Positions 10,773-19,462 of a DNA stretch of 61,396 nucleotides are shown piece after piece. The notes under the pieces were generated by a model, which worked only from the letters and a program-made list of their open reading frames with translations, did no database searches and had not been told where the DNA came from. Position numbers and translations under genes: made by a program. The DNA is from Sulfurimonas sp. endosymbiont of Alviniconcha boucheti (GTDB lineage: Bacteria; Campylobacterota; Campylobacteria; Campylobacterales; Sulfurimonadaceae): the NCBI GenBank assembly GCA_021766785.1, contig JAICBP010000084.1:437951-499346 (forward strand). Direction: 5' to 3'. Every line of letters begins with the position of its first letter. Position 1 is the stretch's first letter.

Positions 10773-10970
10773 TTTGAAAAAGTTATCTTGACTTATTGGG
10801 TGTATTATCGTACAGATCAAAGTTTAAAATTTGTAGACTGATAGAAGAAAAACAGTACAAAAACAAAACAATTTTAAACATCAAACCATAAAATAAAGAG
10901 TAAAGATGTAGCATATAGTAACAAGTGTTTAGAAAATTAGCTTTTTGAAATTGTTACCTTGACTTATTGG
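10773..10970 (+). repeat. 27-base direct repeat (two copies, 24/27 identical) upstream of the unknown gene
   Basis: Copies at 10773-10799 and 10944-10970 share TTTGAAA, then GTTAYCTTGACTTATTGG, and differ at three positions. Starts are 171 bases apart on the same strand. Each copy is followed within a few bases by a TA-rich -10-like hexamer (TATTAT, TATATT). The arrangement suggests two promoters or two sites for one regulator ahead of the gene at 11021. Confidence 0.55.
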
Positions 10971-11020
10971 AGTAGTATATTTAAACTCACCGAAACAGAT
11001 AGAACGACATAGGAAATAAA

Positions 11021-11674
11021 ATGAAAAAATTCAATCTTTTTAAAGAGATTATTACGGCGGATAGAAGAGAACTCATACAGGCTATAAATAGTACTCAAAC
11101 CTTTGCTATCAACTACAAGGGCGAAATAAAAACTCCACCTTATGCAGATAAAGAGATACTCATATTTGAAAGAGAAGAGCTTCCTAAGCCAGTGAGTGCA
11201 CTTCCTTCTGAAACTTCGATAAAACTAGAGGAGGTATTTGGCAAAAATTACCAGATAGTTGAAGATGAAGATCGTGTCCTTATAAAAGCTTTTTCAAACT
11301 GGCAAGAGCTTATAGGCTTAAACACTCCAAGAAGCTCTTATGATGATACAACTGCTGATGGCGTTGCAGAATTTTCTAACAAAAATCTTGAAGAGATTGG
11401 TTGGCACGCAACTGAGTTTAATATCAACTATAGAACACTTGTAGAACTTGCAGAAGAAAAATGTAAAGGTATCACTCTCTGTATAGAACAAGAGGAGCCT
11501 CAGTATCAGTTTAGCGGGCTTGGGTTTATTTTTAATGATAATGAAGCAGAAAAAATCTTTTTTGAGTATGCAAAAAAACATGTCCAATATATGATAGATA
11601 CTCATGAAGAGTTTATCAAAGAGCGTTTAACAGATGATGAAAAAGATGCTGCAAAATTCTTCGGTCTTCTTTAG
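11021..11674 (+). CDS. Conserved-looking protein of unknown function, 217 residues
   Basis: I do not recognise this family. The protein is soluble and acidic with no signal peptide. It opens with MKKFNLFKEIITADRRELIQ and ends with a charged helical region (RLTDDEKDAAKFFGLL). The phrases YADKEILIFEREELPKPV and GITLCIEQEEPQYQFSG occur in the middle. A weak AGGAAAT lies before the start. It has its own upstream region with two direct repeats and converges on feoB with a 71-base gap. Coding is supported by typical codon use and the clear start, not by homology. Confidence 0.6.
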   Translation: MKKFNLFKEIITADRRELIQAINSTQTFAINYKGEIKTPPYADKEILIFEREELPKPVSALPSETSIKLEEVFGKNYQIVEDEDRVLIKAFSNWQELIGLNTPRSSYDDTTADGVAEFSNKNLEEIGWHATEFNINYRTLVELAEEKCKGITLCIEQEEPQYQFSGLGFIFNDNEAEKIFFEYAKKHVQYMIDTHEEFIKERLTDDEKDAAKFFGLL

Positions 11675-11745
11675 ACATGCAGTTTATCTATACAACAAAA
11701 GATCACTATACCAACAAAAATACAGTAGAGAACTCAAAGGGTGCT

Positions 11746-13884
11746 TTAAAATAAAAATCGTGTGAAGGTGTAAGCTATAAACGCCATGATATAAGCAACT
11801 ACTGAAGTGAATGCAAAAAGATAGAAAAAGTACTTGATATGCCCAGCTTCACGAGTAAAGACTATAGAAGCTGCTAAACAAGGTAGATAAATCATAATAA
11901 CCACAATAAACGCCACTGCAGATGGAAATGAGATATTTTTACTTATGGCACCCATCAGTGATCTGTTCTCTTGATCAACATCATTTCCTAATGCATATAA
12001 AACACCAAGAGTAGAAACAACAACTTCTTTTGCAGCTAAACCAGCTTGCAAGGCTACACTCATTTTCCAGTCAAAACCAAGTGGTGTAAAAATAGACTCT
12101 GAAAATTTTCCTATTACCCCTAAATAACTCTGTTCTAGTTCTAATTCATTCAGCGTATTATGTAGCTCTTCTTTAAGGACTATATCTTTTGTCTGTTCTA
12201 TCTTTGTCTCATAACTTTGAGTGAGTTTAATGTTATGCGGGTAGTTACTTAAAAACCAGATAAGCATAGAGGCAGCTGCTATGTAAGTGCCTGCTTTTTT
12301 AAGATACATCATAGTCTTTGTAAGAACTGTATGCCAAATAAGTTTAAAAGTTGGTAGTCTATACTTTGGCATCTCCATAACAAAAGGTTCATCTTTGCCT
12401 TTAAATGCGGTAAGTTTAAGAATTTTTGCTGAGATGAGACCAAGAATAGCTCCACTTACATAAATAAAAAAAAGAATATTTCCTGCCATTTCAGGAGAGA
12501 AGAAAGCTCCTGCAAAAAGCACATAGACAGGCAGTCTAGCACCACAAGACATAAAACCAATAATGAAGAGAGTAAGAAGTCTATCTCGATCATTCTTAAG
12601 GATTCTTGCAGACATATAAGCTGGAATAGAACACCCAAAACCAGTTACAAGAGGAATAAAACTCTGTCCATGCAGTCCAAACTTATGGAAAAAACCATCA
12701 AGCAAAAATGCAACTCGACTCATGTAACCAGTCCCCTCAAGTAGAGCAATACCCATAAAAAGAATAATGATATTTGGCACAAAAAGGACTACTGCTCCAA
12801 CACCTGCAATAACACCATCTACTACTAAGGAGCGTATATCATCATTAGCTATTGTCGCTCCTATCGTATCACCAAACCAAGTGAAAAATATATCTATATA
12901 CTCCATAGGAATATTACCTATTTCAAAAGTGAGCTGAAAAAGTGACCACATAAAAAAGAGAAAGATAGGAATACCTAAAACTGGGTGAATCAAAATAGAG
13001 TCTATCTTTTCAGTAAGTGTCCTTTTCTCTTCTTGCTTTTTTTGATTAAGTACTTCTGCTGTGACACCACGGTTAAATGAAGCATACTCTTCAGCAAAAG
13101 CCTCCTTAATATCATCACTATTATGGTGAAGTTTTATATGCTTTCCTGCTTCTATAAGTATAGGCTGTAACTCTATCCAAATAGGTTCATCATGCAATTT
13201 AGCATAAGTTGTTTTATCTCCTTTGAGGAGATTAATTGCAATATTTCTGTAAGTATTTTCCGATTCAAACTTATGCTTATCAAGATACCACACTAGTTGC
13301 GCTATCTCCTCTTCTACAGATTCGCTAAAGTATAGTTTTGTCTGACTTTTTGCTGTTTCATATTTAAGAGTCACTGCTTCTATAAGCTTATCTATACCCT
13401 CTTTTGTTACCGCTGAAACTTTTATACAAGGTACACCTATAAGCTCTGACATATACTCTGCATCTATATTGATACCCTCTTTCTCAGCTTCATCTATCAT
13501 GTTTAATGCAATGACCACTTGTTTACTCATAGTAAGAAGTTCTGAAGTGAGTTGTAGGTTTTTTTCTAAATTTGTAGAATCTACGACATTTATTATAATA
13601 TCATAATCTCCTGTACATAAGTATTCGTGGGTTACACGTTCTTCTATAGTGTAGTCAGTAAAGGCATAAGTTCCTGGGAGATCGACCACCGTAAAATGAT
13701 ACTCTTTATAGTTAAAAAGTACTTCTGTTTTATCTACTGTAACACCGGAAAAGTTTCCTACATGCAGATGTGCATTTGACACAGAGTTAATAAGCATACT
13801 CTTTCCAACATTTGGTTGTCCTACAAGTGCTACTTTTATATGGTTTATTATTATGGGACAAGCTTTTGCATCTACTCTATTCAT
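11746..13884 (-). CDS. feoB: Ferrous iron transporter FeoB
   Basis: A 712-residue inner-membrane Fe(II) transporter. The N-terminal G domain shows G1 GQPNVGKS, the G2 region NFSGVTVDKTEV, G3 DLPGTYAF and G4 NMIDEAEKEG, followed by a helical GDI-like segment. From about residue 290 come many transmembrane helices with two Gate motifs (GVGAVVLFVPNI with TGFGCSIPAYMSARI, and AGLAAKEVVVSTLGVLYALG). The start overlaps the feoA stop by 4 bases (ATGA), so the two are translationally coupled. A Fur box lies upstream of feoA, which predicts induction under iron limitation. Confidence 0.95.
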   Translation of the reverse strand: MNRVDAKACPIIINHIKVALVGQPNVGKSMLINSVSNAHLHVGNFSGVTVDKTEVLFNYKEYHFTVVDLPGTYAFTDYTIEERVTHEYLCTGDYDIIINVVDSTNLEKNLQLTSELLTMSKQVVIALNMIDEAEKEGINIDAEYMSELIGVPCIKVSAVTKEGIDKLIEAVTLKYETAKSQTKLYFSESVEEEIAQLVWYLDKHKFESENTYRNIAINLLKGDKTTYAKLHDEPIWIELQPILIEAGKHIKLHHNSDDIKEAFAEEYASFNRGVTAEVLNQKKQEEKRTLTEKIDSILIHPVLGIPIFLFFMWSLFQLTFEIGNIPMEYIDIFFTWFGDTIGATIANDDIRSLVVDGVIAGVGAVVLFVPNIIILFMGIALLEGTGYMSRVAFLLDGFFHKFGLHGQSFIPLVTGFGCSIPAYMSARILKNDRDRLLTLFIIGFMSCGARLPVYVLFAGAFFSPEMAGNILFFIYVSGAILGLISAKILKLTAFKGKDEPFVMEMPKYRLPTFKLIWHTVLTKTMMYLKKAGTYIAAASMLIWFLSNYPHNIKLTQSYETKIEQTKDIVLKEELHNTLNELELEQSYLGVIGKFSESIFTPLGFDWKMSVALQAGLAAKEVVVSTLGVLYALGNDVDQENRSLMGAISKNISFPSAVAFIVVIMIYLPCLAASIVFTREAGHIKYFFYLFAFTSVVAYIMAFIAYTFTRFLF

Positions 13885-14108
13885 ATCTGTTCCACTTCTA
13901 TAAGTTTTGCTTCTTCTGCACGAAGGGCTATACGCATCTTCCCTACTTTTACTTCTATGGTACTTTTAGCAGGAGCATGTTCTAAAACCTCAACTTTTAC
14001 CTCTTTCATAATACCAAAAGAGATAAGTCTCTGTTTTAAATCACCATCAGCGTTCAGTTTTACAATTTTTACTTTACTAGCTTTGTGACAATCAAAAAGT
14101 GTTCTCAT
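13881..14108 (-). CDS. feoA: Ferrous iron transport protein FeoA
   Basis: A 75-residue SH3-like protein with the FeoA pattern: KIVKLNADGDLKQRLISFGI, then GIMKEVKVEVLEHAPAKST, and IALRAEEAKLIEVE at the end. FeoA is cytoplasmic and supports FeoB activity. It is the first gene of the feoAB operon and overlaps feoB by 4 bases. The Fur-like site starts about 30 bases upstream of its ATG. Confidence 0.9.
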   Translation of the reverse strand: MRTLFDCHKASKVKIVKLNADGDLKQRLISFGIMKEVKVEVLEHAPAKSTIEVKVGKMRIALRAEEAKLIEVEQI

Positions 14109-14138
14109 ATAAGTTCTTCTTTATCTATTTTATTAAAA

Positions 14139-14153
14139 TTATAATCATTATCA
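14139..14153. promoter_or_regulatory. Fur box ahead of feoAB
   Basis: The stretch ATAATCATTATCA, within TTATAATCATTATCATTT, matches the classical Fur inverted repeat around ATAAT-N-ATTATC in nearly all positions. It lies between feoA and the divergent pssA, and control of feoAB is the natural reading. Confidence 0.7.
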
Positions 14154-14220
14154 TTTAAAAAAAGCTTAATTTCTTTTTCTATTTGTTATAATACTCTTAT
14201 TACAACAAATAAGGCAGTTT

Positions 14221-14778
14221 ATGAAATTTCTTTGGACACCCTCTTCTCACTTTAATCTCGCAAATCTTTTTACATTTGTAAATATTACAGCTGGTCTTAT
14301 GGCGACCTACTTCATCACACAGCATAACTTTGTTTTAGCTATTGTTTTAGCTTGGATTGGTGGTGCATTTGATATCTTTGATGGTAAAATAGCAAGAAAG
14401 TACAATCTTAGTAATGAATTTGGAGTACAACTTGATAGCTTTGCAGACTTTTTAAGCTTTGTTCTTGTACCTGTTTTTCTTATATTTCAAGCAATATACT
14501 CTACCCAACTCCATTCTATCTCTCTTCTTGTAGCTTCTTTTATTAGTATCTACTATGTTATCTCTGGACTACGCAGACTTATACACTTTAACCTCAATGC
14601 AGACGCAGGTGAGGTCGAGAACTATTTTACAGGTGTACCAACACCACTTGGAGCTATACTTTTGTGGCTTGTTTATCTTACAAATGCTTATGGTATTCTA
14701 CCGGCGTTTGTAGTAATAGGGGCTATGGCTATTATCGCTTGGAGTCTTAACTCTACTATAAAAGTTAAGCATCCTTAG
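14221..14778 (+). CDS. pssA: CDP-diacylglycerol-serine O-phosphatidyltransferase (PssA-type CDP-alcohol transferase)
   Basis: A 185-residue membrane enzyme with about five hydrophobic helices. The CDP-alcohol signature runs through FDIFDGKIARKYNLSNEFG and VQLDSFADFLSF, giving the DG-AR-G-D-D metal-binding pattern. SGLRRLIHFNLNA and YFTGVPTPLGAILLW are typical of type II PssA. It makes phosphatidylserine, the precursor of phosphatidylethanolamine. It is shorter than many PssA proteins (about 230-250 residues) but the catalytic core is complete. The last 14 bases overlap a small convergent gene. Phosphatidylglycerophosphate synthase is a less likely alternative. Confidence 0.8.
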   Translation: MKFLWTPSSHFNLANLFTFVNITAGLMATYFITQHNFVLAIVLAWIGGAFDIFDGKIARKYNLSNEFGVQLDSFADFLSFVLVPVFLIFQAIYSTQLHSISLLVASFISIYYVISGLRRLIHFNLNADAGEVENYFTGVPTPLGAILLWLVYLTNAYGILPAFVVIGAMAIIAWSLNSTIKVKHP

Positions 14779-14962
14779 TTTTTTTTCTAAACTTGCAACT
14801 GCCAACTGAGATGCTTTTGCCACTCTTTATACTCTCTTTTACATAAAGGAGAGTTCCAGCAGGGTCTGCGTCTCCTATCTCTTCTTCTATTATATTCAAT
14901 AGCTCTTTCTCATTTGTATCTCTCCAACTCTTTTCGTAACTATATTGTGTCTGTATTGTCAT
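14765..14962 (-). CDS. Small protein of unknown function, 65 residues
   Basis: A short charged protein: MTIQTQYSYEKSWRDTNEKE, then an acidic stretch (IIEEEIGDADPAG) and a basic tail (SCKFRKKTKDA). There is no signal peptide or membrane helix. It begins 13 bases after the nucleotidase stop on the same strand, so it could be the last gene of that operon, and overlaps pssA by 14 bases. No family is recognised, so coding status rests on context and composition. Confidence 0.5.
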   Translation of the reverse strand: MTIQTQYSYEKSWRDTNEKELLNIIEEEIGDADPAGTLLYVKESIKSGKSISVGSCKFRKKTKDA

Positions 14963-14975
14963 TGTTTCTCACTAT

Positions 14976-15935
14976 TTATTTCTCTTTTTTTAAAACTGAA
15001 TCAGAATTATGAAGTACTTTTCCAGATGGTATATAATTGGATGTATCATCAAGATGAATATCTTGATCATCAAAAAATATATGTGCCTTAAATGCTCTTA
15101 ATATTTTAGATTTTTCTACACCACCTAAAAAAAATATCTCATCAACATAGACTCCCCAAGTTCTGAGAGTTTTTATTACTCTCATCTCTGCTGGTGCATT
15201 TCTCGCTGTAACGATTGCAACTCTAACAGGAGAGTACTCTACACTAAAAGGGAGTCTATCTTGCAGTTTTGAGAGTTTCTTTAGTAAGTTAGCATATGGA
15301 CCCTCACCCATAGGATCATTTTGTTTTGAATTTTCATTTTCATGAAAACTTTGAATACCCTCTGCTTTATAGACTATTTCGCTACTCTCATCAAAAATAA
15401 CTGCATCTCCATCAAAAGCTATTCTCACTTGTCCTTGAGGTATTTTCTCCATATCACTTGGAGGCTCTTTTACTAAAGCCACAGCACAAATGTTAGCATC
15501 TCTTACCTTCTGAGCATCATCTCTGTTTGTTGTTAAGAATAGATCGACATCAAAAGCCTCTAGGTAGTCTGTAACAGACTCTCCTCCTGTGAATGCACTT
15601 CTACTTATTGATAAATTTTTTTTACGAATGTTATTAAAGACTTGAATACCTGTCTCAGGACTATTTCTAGACATCACAACAACCTCTACTAAGGGGCTTT
15701 TCTCTTTTGCTTTTTTATACTTGTTTAGATTTAAAAGTGCTTCCACAAGAGGTATACCAGTTCCATCGTTTAATGGTTCATCCTCCATTCTTAGCATAAA
15801 CTCTCTATACTCTTTTATCGCCGTCTCCTTATCTTGCTCTAGTTTTTCTCTAAAGATTTTATCTGCTTCACTTAGATCAAAGAGTGCAGTAGCACTAATA
15901 CCAATTACCAATGTATCTGACAAATCAAGTCCCAT
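14976..15935 (-). CDS. 5'-nucleotidase, cytosolic type (PF06189-like)
   Basis: A 319-residue soluble protein resembling bacterial members of the 5'-nucleotidase family, which dephosphorylate nucleoside 5'-monophosphates. Recognisable phrases are LVIGISATALFDLSEADKIF, MSRNSPETGIQVFNNI, RSAFTGGES and the HAD-like acidic and threonine motifs RIAFDGDAVIFDESSE, AIVTARNAPAEMRVIKTL and HIFFDDQDIHLD. It lies between rmuC and the 65-residue gene in a minus-strand run. Nucleotide salvage is the likely role. Confidence 0.75.
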   Translation of the reverse strand: MGLDLSDTLVIGISATALFDLSEADKIFREKLEQDKETAIKEYREFMLRMEDEPLNDGTGIPLVEALLNLNKYKKAKEKSPLVEVVVMSRNSPETGIQVFNNIRKKNLSISRSAFTGGESVTDYLEAFDVDLFLTTNRDDAQKVRDANICAVALVKEPPSDMEKIPQGQVRIAFDGDAVIFDESSEIVYKAEGIQSFHENENSKQNDPMGEGPYANLLKKLSKLQDRLPFSVEYSPVRVAIVTARNAPAEMRVIKTLRTWGVYVDEIFFLGGVEKSKILRAFKAHIFFDDQDIHLDDTSNYIPSGKVLHNSDSVLKKEK

Positions 15936-15953
15936 TTATTCCTCCCCCTTTTT

Positions 15954-17228
15954 TTACTCATCTTCTTGGACAGATATACTCAGTTTTTTCTTTGGTTTTA
16001 GTCCTAGTTTAACTATATTTTGTGCACGTTTTATTACATTTCCTCGACCAGAGCTAAGTCTATTCATAGAAGTATCATAACTCTCTTGAGCTTTTTGTAG
16101 GTGCGTACCTACTTTTTTAAGCTCCTCTACAAAACCTACAAGTTTATCATACATAGCTTCTGCTTCATTAGCGATTTTGAGTGCATGCTCCTCTTGTCTT
16201 TGTGTTCTCCATATATGCTCAATAGTACGAAGTGTAACTAGTAGGGTTGAAGGAGAGACTACTAAAATATTCTGTTCATAAGCACTTTTAAAAAACTCTC
16301 CATCTTGTTCCAATGCAAGTAAAAAAGCACCTTCTATAGGCATAAATAGAAGAACAAAATCTAAAGTGTTTATACCTACTAATTTTTCATACTTCTTCTC
16401 ACTTAACTCTTTCACATGGGACTTTATACTATTTATATGCTCTTTAAGAGAGAGCTTTTTCACACTCTCATCTTCAGCACTTATAAAACGCTCATATGCA
16501 ACAAGTGAGACTTTTGAATCCACTATGATATCGCGTTCTTCTGGCATATGGATAATAACATCAGGGAAATAAGTTTTACCTTCCGATGACTTAAGATTTA
16601 CTTGAAGTTCATACTCCACACCCTTACGTAAGCCTGACTGTTCCAAAATATTTTCTAGTACTATCTCTCCCCAGTTTCCTTGTGTTTTATTCTCGCCTTT
16701 GAGTGCTTTTGTGAGATTGATAGCATCTTGTGAGAGTTGAGAGTTCATCTCTTTCAAACGCGAGAGTTCATCTTTGAGAAGATAGGTCTCTTTGAGGTGT
16801 GAAGCAGAACGCTCTTTTGCCTCTTTTGAAAAGGCTGTTATCTGTTCTCTAAAAGGTTTTAACATAAGAGAGAGTTGCTCTTGGCTTGTATGGCTAAACT
16901 GTTCTGCTTTATCTTCAAAGATCTTATTTGCAAGGAGTTTAAACTCACGATTAAGATCCTCTTTCGCTTTTTGGAGTAGCTCTAATTTTTGTGCTGATGC
17001 ATTTAATTGTTCTTCATGCTTTGTTTGTAGTACTGCATACTGAAGTTCTAAGTTTTTACATCGCTCTTGAAGTTTAGATTCATTTGCTTGAAGATGCTCA
17101 AGCATATTATTCTTCTCAATAACTACCCTCTCTTGCATCTTTGTTTTTGCTCTTAAATGTAAAAACAAAGTAAGTAAAAATAGAAAGCCTATAAGCAGAA
17201 TAACACTAAATATAAGAAAAATATCCAA
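15954..17228 (-). CDS. rmuC: DNA recombination protein RmuC
   Basis: A 424-residue protein with one N-terminal membrane helix (residues 3-24), a long coiled coil (about 30-170), and the RmuC nuclease-like domain with GNWGEIVLENILEQSGLRKG, FPDVIIHMPEERDIIVDSKV and GAFLLALEQDGEFFKSAYEQ. RmuC is linked to limiting inversions at short inverted repeats and is related to PD-(D/E)XK nucleases; D-S-K in IVDSKVSL fits that core. It is the first gene of a run with the nucleotidase. Confidence 0.9.
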   Translation of the reverse strand: MDIFLIFSVILLIGFLFLLTLFLHLRAKTKMQERVVIEKNNMLEHLQANESKLQERCKNLELQYAVLQTKHEEQLNASAQKLELLQKAKEDLNREFKLLANKIFEDKAEQFSHTSQEQLSLMLKPFREQITAFSKEAKERSASHLKETYLLKDELSRLKEMNSQLSQDAINLTKALKGENKTQGNWGEIVLENILEQSGLRKGVEYELQVNLKSSEGKTYFPDVIIHMPEERDIIVDSKVSLVAYERFISAEDESVKKLSLKEHINSIKSHVKELSEKKYEKLVGINTLDFVLLFMPIEGAFLLALEQDGEFFKSAYEQNILVVSPSTLLVTLRTIEHIWRTQRQEEHALKIANEAEAMYDKLVGFVEELKKVGTHLQKAQESYDTSMNRLSSGRGNVIKRAQNIVKLGLKPKKKLSISVQEDE

Positions 17229-17408
17229 CAGAGACTCCTTAGATAATAAATAGATTTAATGTACTATATTTTCTATCATATAGCACTATCAAACATAAAT
17301 AGTTTAACAAAATCATCCTGAAATTAATACACTTATCTCTTGAATTGAGATTTGAATTGGTATTTTCATTGAAATATCATTAAGTTTTGGTATAATTCGC
17401 CAAATATT

Positions 17409-17466
17409 TAAGGAGAAGATACCTGCATACATTAAGAATCATAGTGCAACTTGTATTATCTCCTTA
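17409..17466 (+). promoter_or_regulatory. Inverted repeat in the 5' leader of the DEAD-box helicase gene
   Basis: TAAGGAGA at 17409-17416 is matched exactly by TCTCCTTA at 17459-17466, with 42 bases between, just before the AAAGGA ribosome-binding site of the helicase. The right arm is itself an anti-Shine-Dalgarno-like sequence and is followed by TTTT. A leader fold could control translation or attenuate transcription. Confidence 0.4.
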
Positions 17467-17481
17467 TTTTAAAGGATAATG

Positions 17482-19017
17482 ATGCAAGAAAATGCACAAA
17501 CAGAAACAACAGAAGAAAAAACACTCACATTTGCCGATTTAGGTCTAAAACCAGAAATACTTAAAAGTGTTAAATTTGCAGGTTTTACAACACCCTCTCC
17601 TATTCAAGAAAAAGCGATCCCCGTTGTAATCGCTGGAAAAGATATGGTAGGGCAAGCGCATACAGGTACAGGAAAAACTGCTGCATTTAGTCTCCCCGCA
17701 CTACACAACATGAAAATGGATGGGTCAGTTGAGATGCTAGTAATCACTCCAACTCGTGAACTCGCTACTCAAGTAAGTGATGAGATTTTTAAGTATGGTC
17801 GTAACTTGGGAGCCAAAACTGTAACAGTGTATGGTGGTAGCTCTTACAAACGCCAACTTGATCTTATCGCTCGTGGTGCTTCAGTAGTTGTAGCAACTCC
17901 TGGACGAATGCTAGATATACTTAAGAGAGGTATGATTCCAGACTTTGCACCAGAACTTGTTGTTCTTGATGAAGCTGATGAGATGCTAGACATGGGCTTT
18001 TTAGATGATATAAATGAAATTTTTTCATATCTTCCATCGAACCGTCAAACTTTACTTTTTTCTGCGACTATGCCAGCACCTATTAAGACACTTGCTAGCC
18101 GTATTTTACAAGACCCTGCATTTATCTCTATTACTAAAGGTGAGACTACAAATACTGATATAGAACAACTCTACTATGTTATTGATGAACATGAGCGTGA
18201 TGATGCAATTATCCGTCTTATGGACTCTGAAGAGACAAACAAATCGGTAGTATTTTGCCGTACAAAATCAGAAGTAGATAGACTCTCCAATGTCCTTTCA
18301 AATGCAGGTTACCTCGCAAATGGACTCCATGGAGATATGGAACAAAGACAACGTGAAAATGTTATAAAAGGTTTTAAACAAAACTCTGTAAGAGTACTTG
18401 TTGCGACAGATGTTGCTGCTCGTGGTATTCATGTAAATAATATCTCTCATGTCTTTAACTACCATATTCCTTTTGATCCTGAATCTTATGTACACCGCAT
18501 TGGGCGAACTGGCCGTGCCGGAACTAAGGGTAAAGCTATCACACTCTTAACACCACTGGAATTTAAAGAACTTCAACGTATTAAACAAAAAGTAGGTACA
18601 TCAATGAACCATGCTTTTGTCCCAAGTAAAAATGATCTCAGAAGTACAACTATAGATAATATGGTAAAAGTAATCGAAGATCACAAAATCTATGATGAAG
18701 CACACAAAATACTTGATCGTCTTAAAGAAGATATAGATGAAGAGACTATAATGTTTAAACTTATCTCTATGATCTTAGACAAGCAAGATATCAAAGGTCC
18801 ATCAAACATTGGTATTCCTGCTGATAAGCTTGATGCTATTTTACAACGTGCTGCAAAACGTGGTGGTGGCAGCAATGGTCGTAGGCATCGTAGTGGTGGA
18901 TATGGAAGAAATAGTAACCGTGGAGGTGGTTACCGTAGAAATCGAAGTAATAGTGGCGGTGATCGCAATCGATCGGGAGGAAGAAGCTCATCTGGATACA
19001 GAGGTAACCGAGACTAA
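17482..19017 (+). CDS. DEAD-box ATP-dependent RNA helicase with RGG-rich tail
   Basis: Two RecA-like domains with every motif visible: Q motif (TPSPIQEKAIP), I AHTGTGKT, Ia PTRELA, II VLDEADEMLD, III SATM, IV VVFCRTKSEV, V VATDVAARGIHV and VI HRIGRTGRAG. The C-terminus (last ~55 residues) is a Gly-Arg-Ser-Asn-rich RNA-binding tail. It unwinds structured RNA in ribosome assembly or mRNA decay and is often cold-induced. ATGs at 17479 and 17482 are in frame. The second has the better 5-base spacing to AAAGGA, so it is used. The closest relatives are the DeaD/RhlE group. Confidence 0.92.
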   Translation: MQENAQTETTEEKTLTFADLGLKPEILKSVKFAGFTTPSPIQEKAIPVVIAGKDMVGQAHTGTGKTAAFSLPALHNMKMDGSVEMLVITPTRELATQVSDEIFKYGRNLGAKTVTVYGGSSYKRQLDLIARGASVVVATPGRMLDILKRGMIPDFAPELVVLDEADEMLDMGFLDDINEIFSYLPSNRQTLLFSATMPAPIKTLASRILQDPAFISITKGETTNTDIEQLYYVIDEHERDDAIIRLMDSEETNKSVVFCRTKSEVDRLSNVLSNAGYLANGLHGDMEQRQRENVIKGFKQNSVRVLVATDVAARGIHVNNISHVFNYHIPFDPESYVHRIGRTGRAGTKGKAITLLTPLEFKELQRIKQKVGTSMNHAFVPSKNDLRSTTIDNMVKVIEDHKIYDEAHKILDRLKEDIDEETIMFKLISMILDKQDIKGPSNIGIPADKLDAILQRAAKRGGGSNGRRHRSGGYGRNSNRGGGYRRNRSNSGGDRNRSGGRSSSGYRGNRD

Positions 19018-19068
19018 CCTCTCTTTTACTCTATAACTATAAAATAATTACTTAAAAAGGGTATTCTC

Positions 19069-19452
19069 ATGCAAAATATGATTATCTATGAAGATGTCAA
19101 CCTCTATGTTGAAAAACAAGAGAGTGAAATCCCTTGGCTTAAAATCTTTACTAAAGAGCCCTATAAAGAGTTAAGTGATGTACCTATTGAATTAAGAAAA
19201 AAGTTATGGGATAGTTATGATATCATTGAGCATGAAATGCTTCATTACTACAACCCAATTAAAATCAATATGGCATCATTTGCAAATAAACTTCCGCGTG
19301 TCCATATTCATGTGATGGCTAGATTTGAAGAGGATAGTTACTTTCCAGAACCCATCTGGGGTCAAAAGCAAAGAGATGCGAAATTACTACTTCCAAATGA
19401 AGCAGAGTTTCATAAACGTGTTCTTTATCTACTTATGCAAAAGCACAGTTAA
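19069..19452 (+). CDS. HIT-family protein with altered histidine triad (HxHxM)
   Basis: A 127-residue protein. The triad region PRVHIHVMARFEEDSYFPEP and the following IWG match small bacterial HIT proteins, nucleotide hydrolases or transferases whose motif is HxHxHxx. Here the third position is Met. The middle histidine, the nucleophile in characterised HIT enzymes, is kept. An AAAAGG ribosome-binding site sits 8 bases before the ATG. It follows the helicase gene by 51 bases on the same strand and converges on fabH. Substrate unknown. Confidence 0.7.
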   Translation: MQNMIIYEDVNLYVEKQESEIPWLKIFTKEPYKELSDVPIELRKKLWDSYDIIEHEMLHYYNPIKINMASFANKLPRVHIHVMARFEEDSYFPEPIWGQKQRDAKLLLPNEAEFHKRVLYLLMQKHS

Positions 19453-19462
19453 AGAGAAGATA

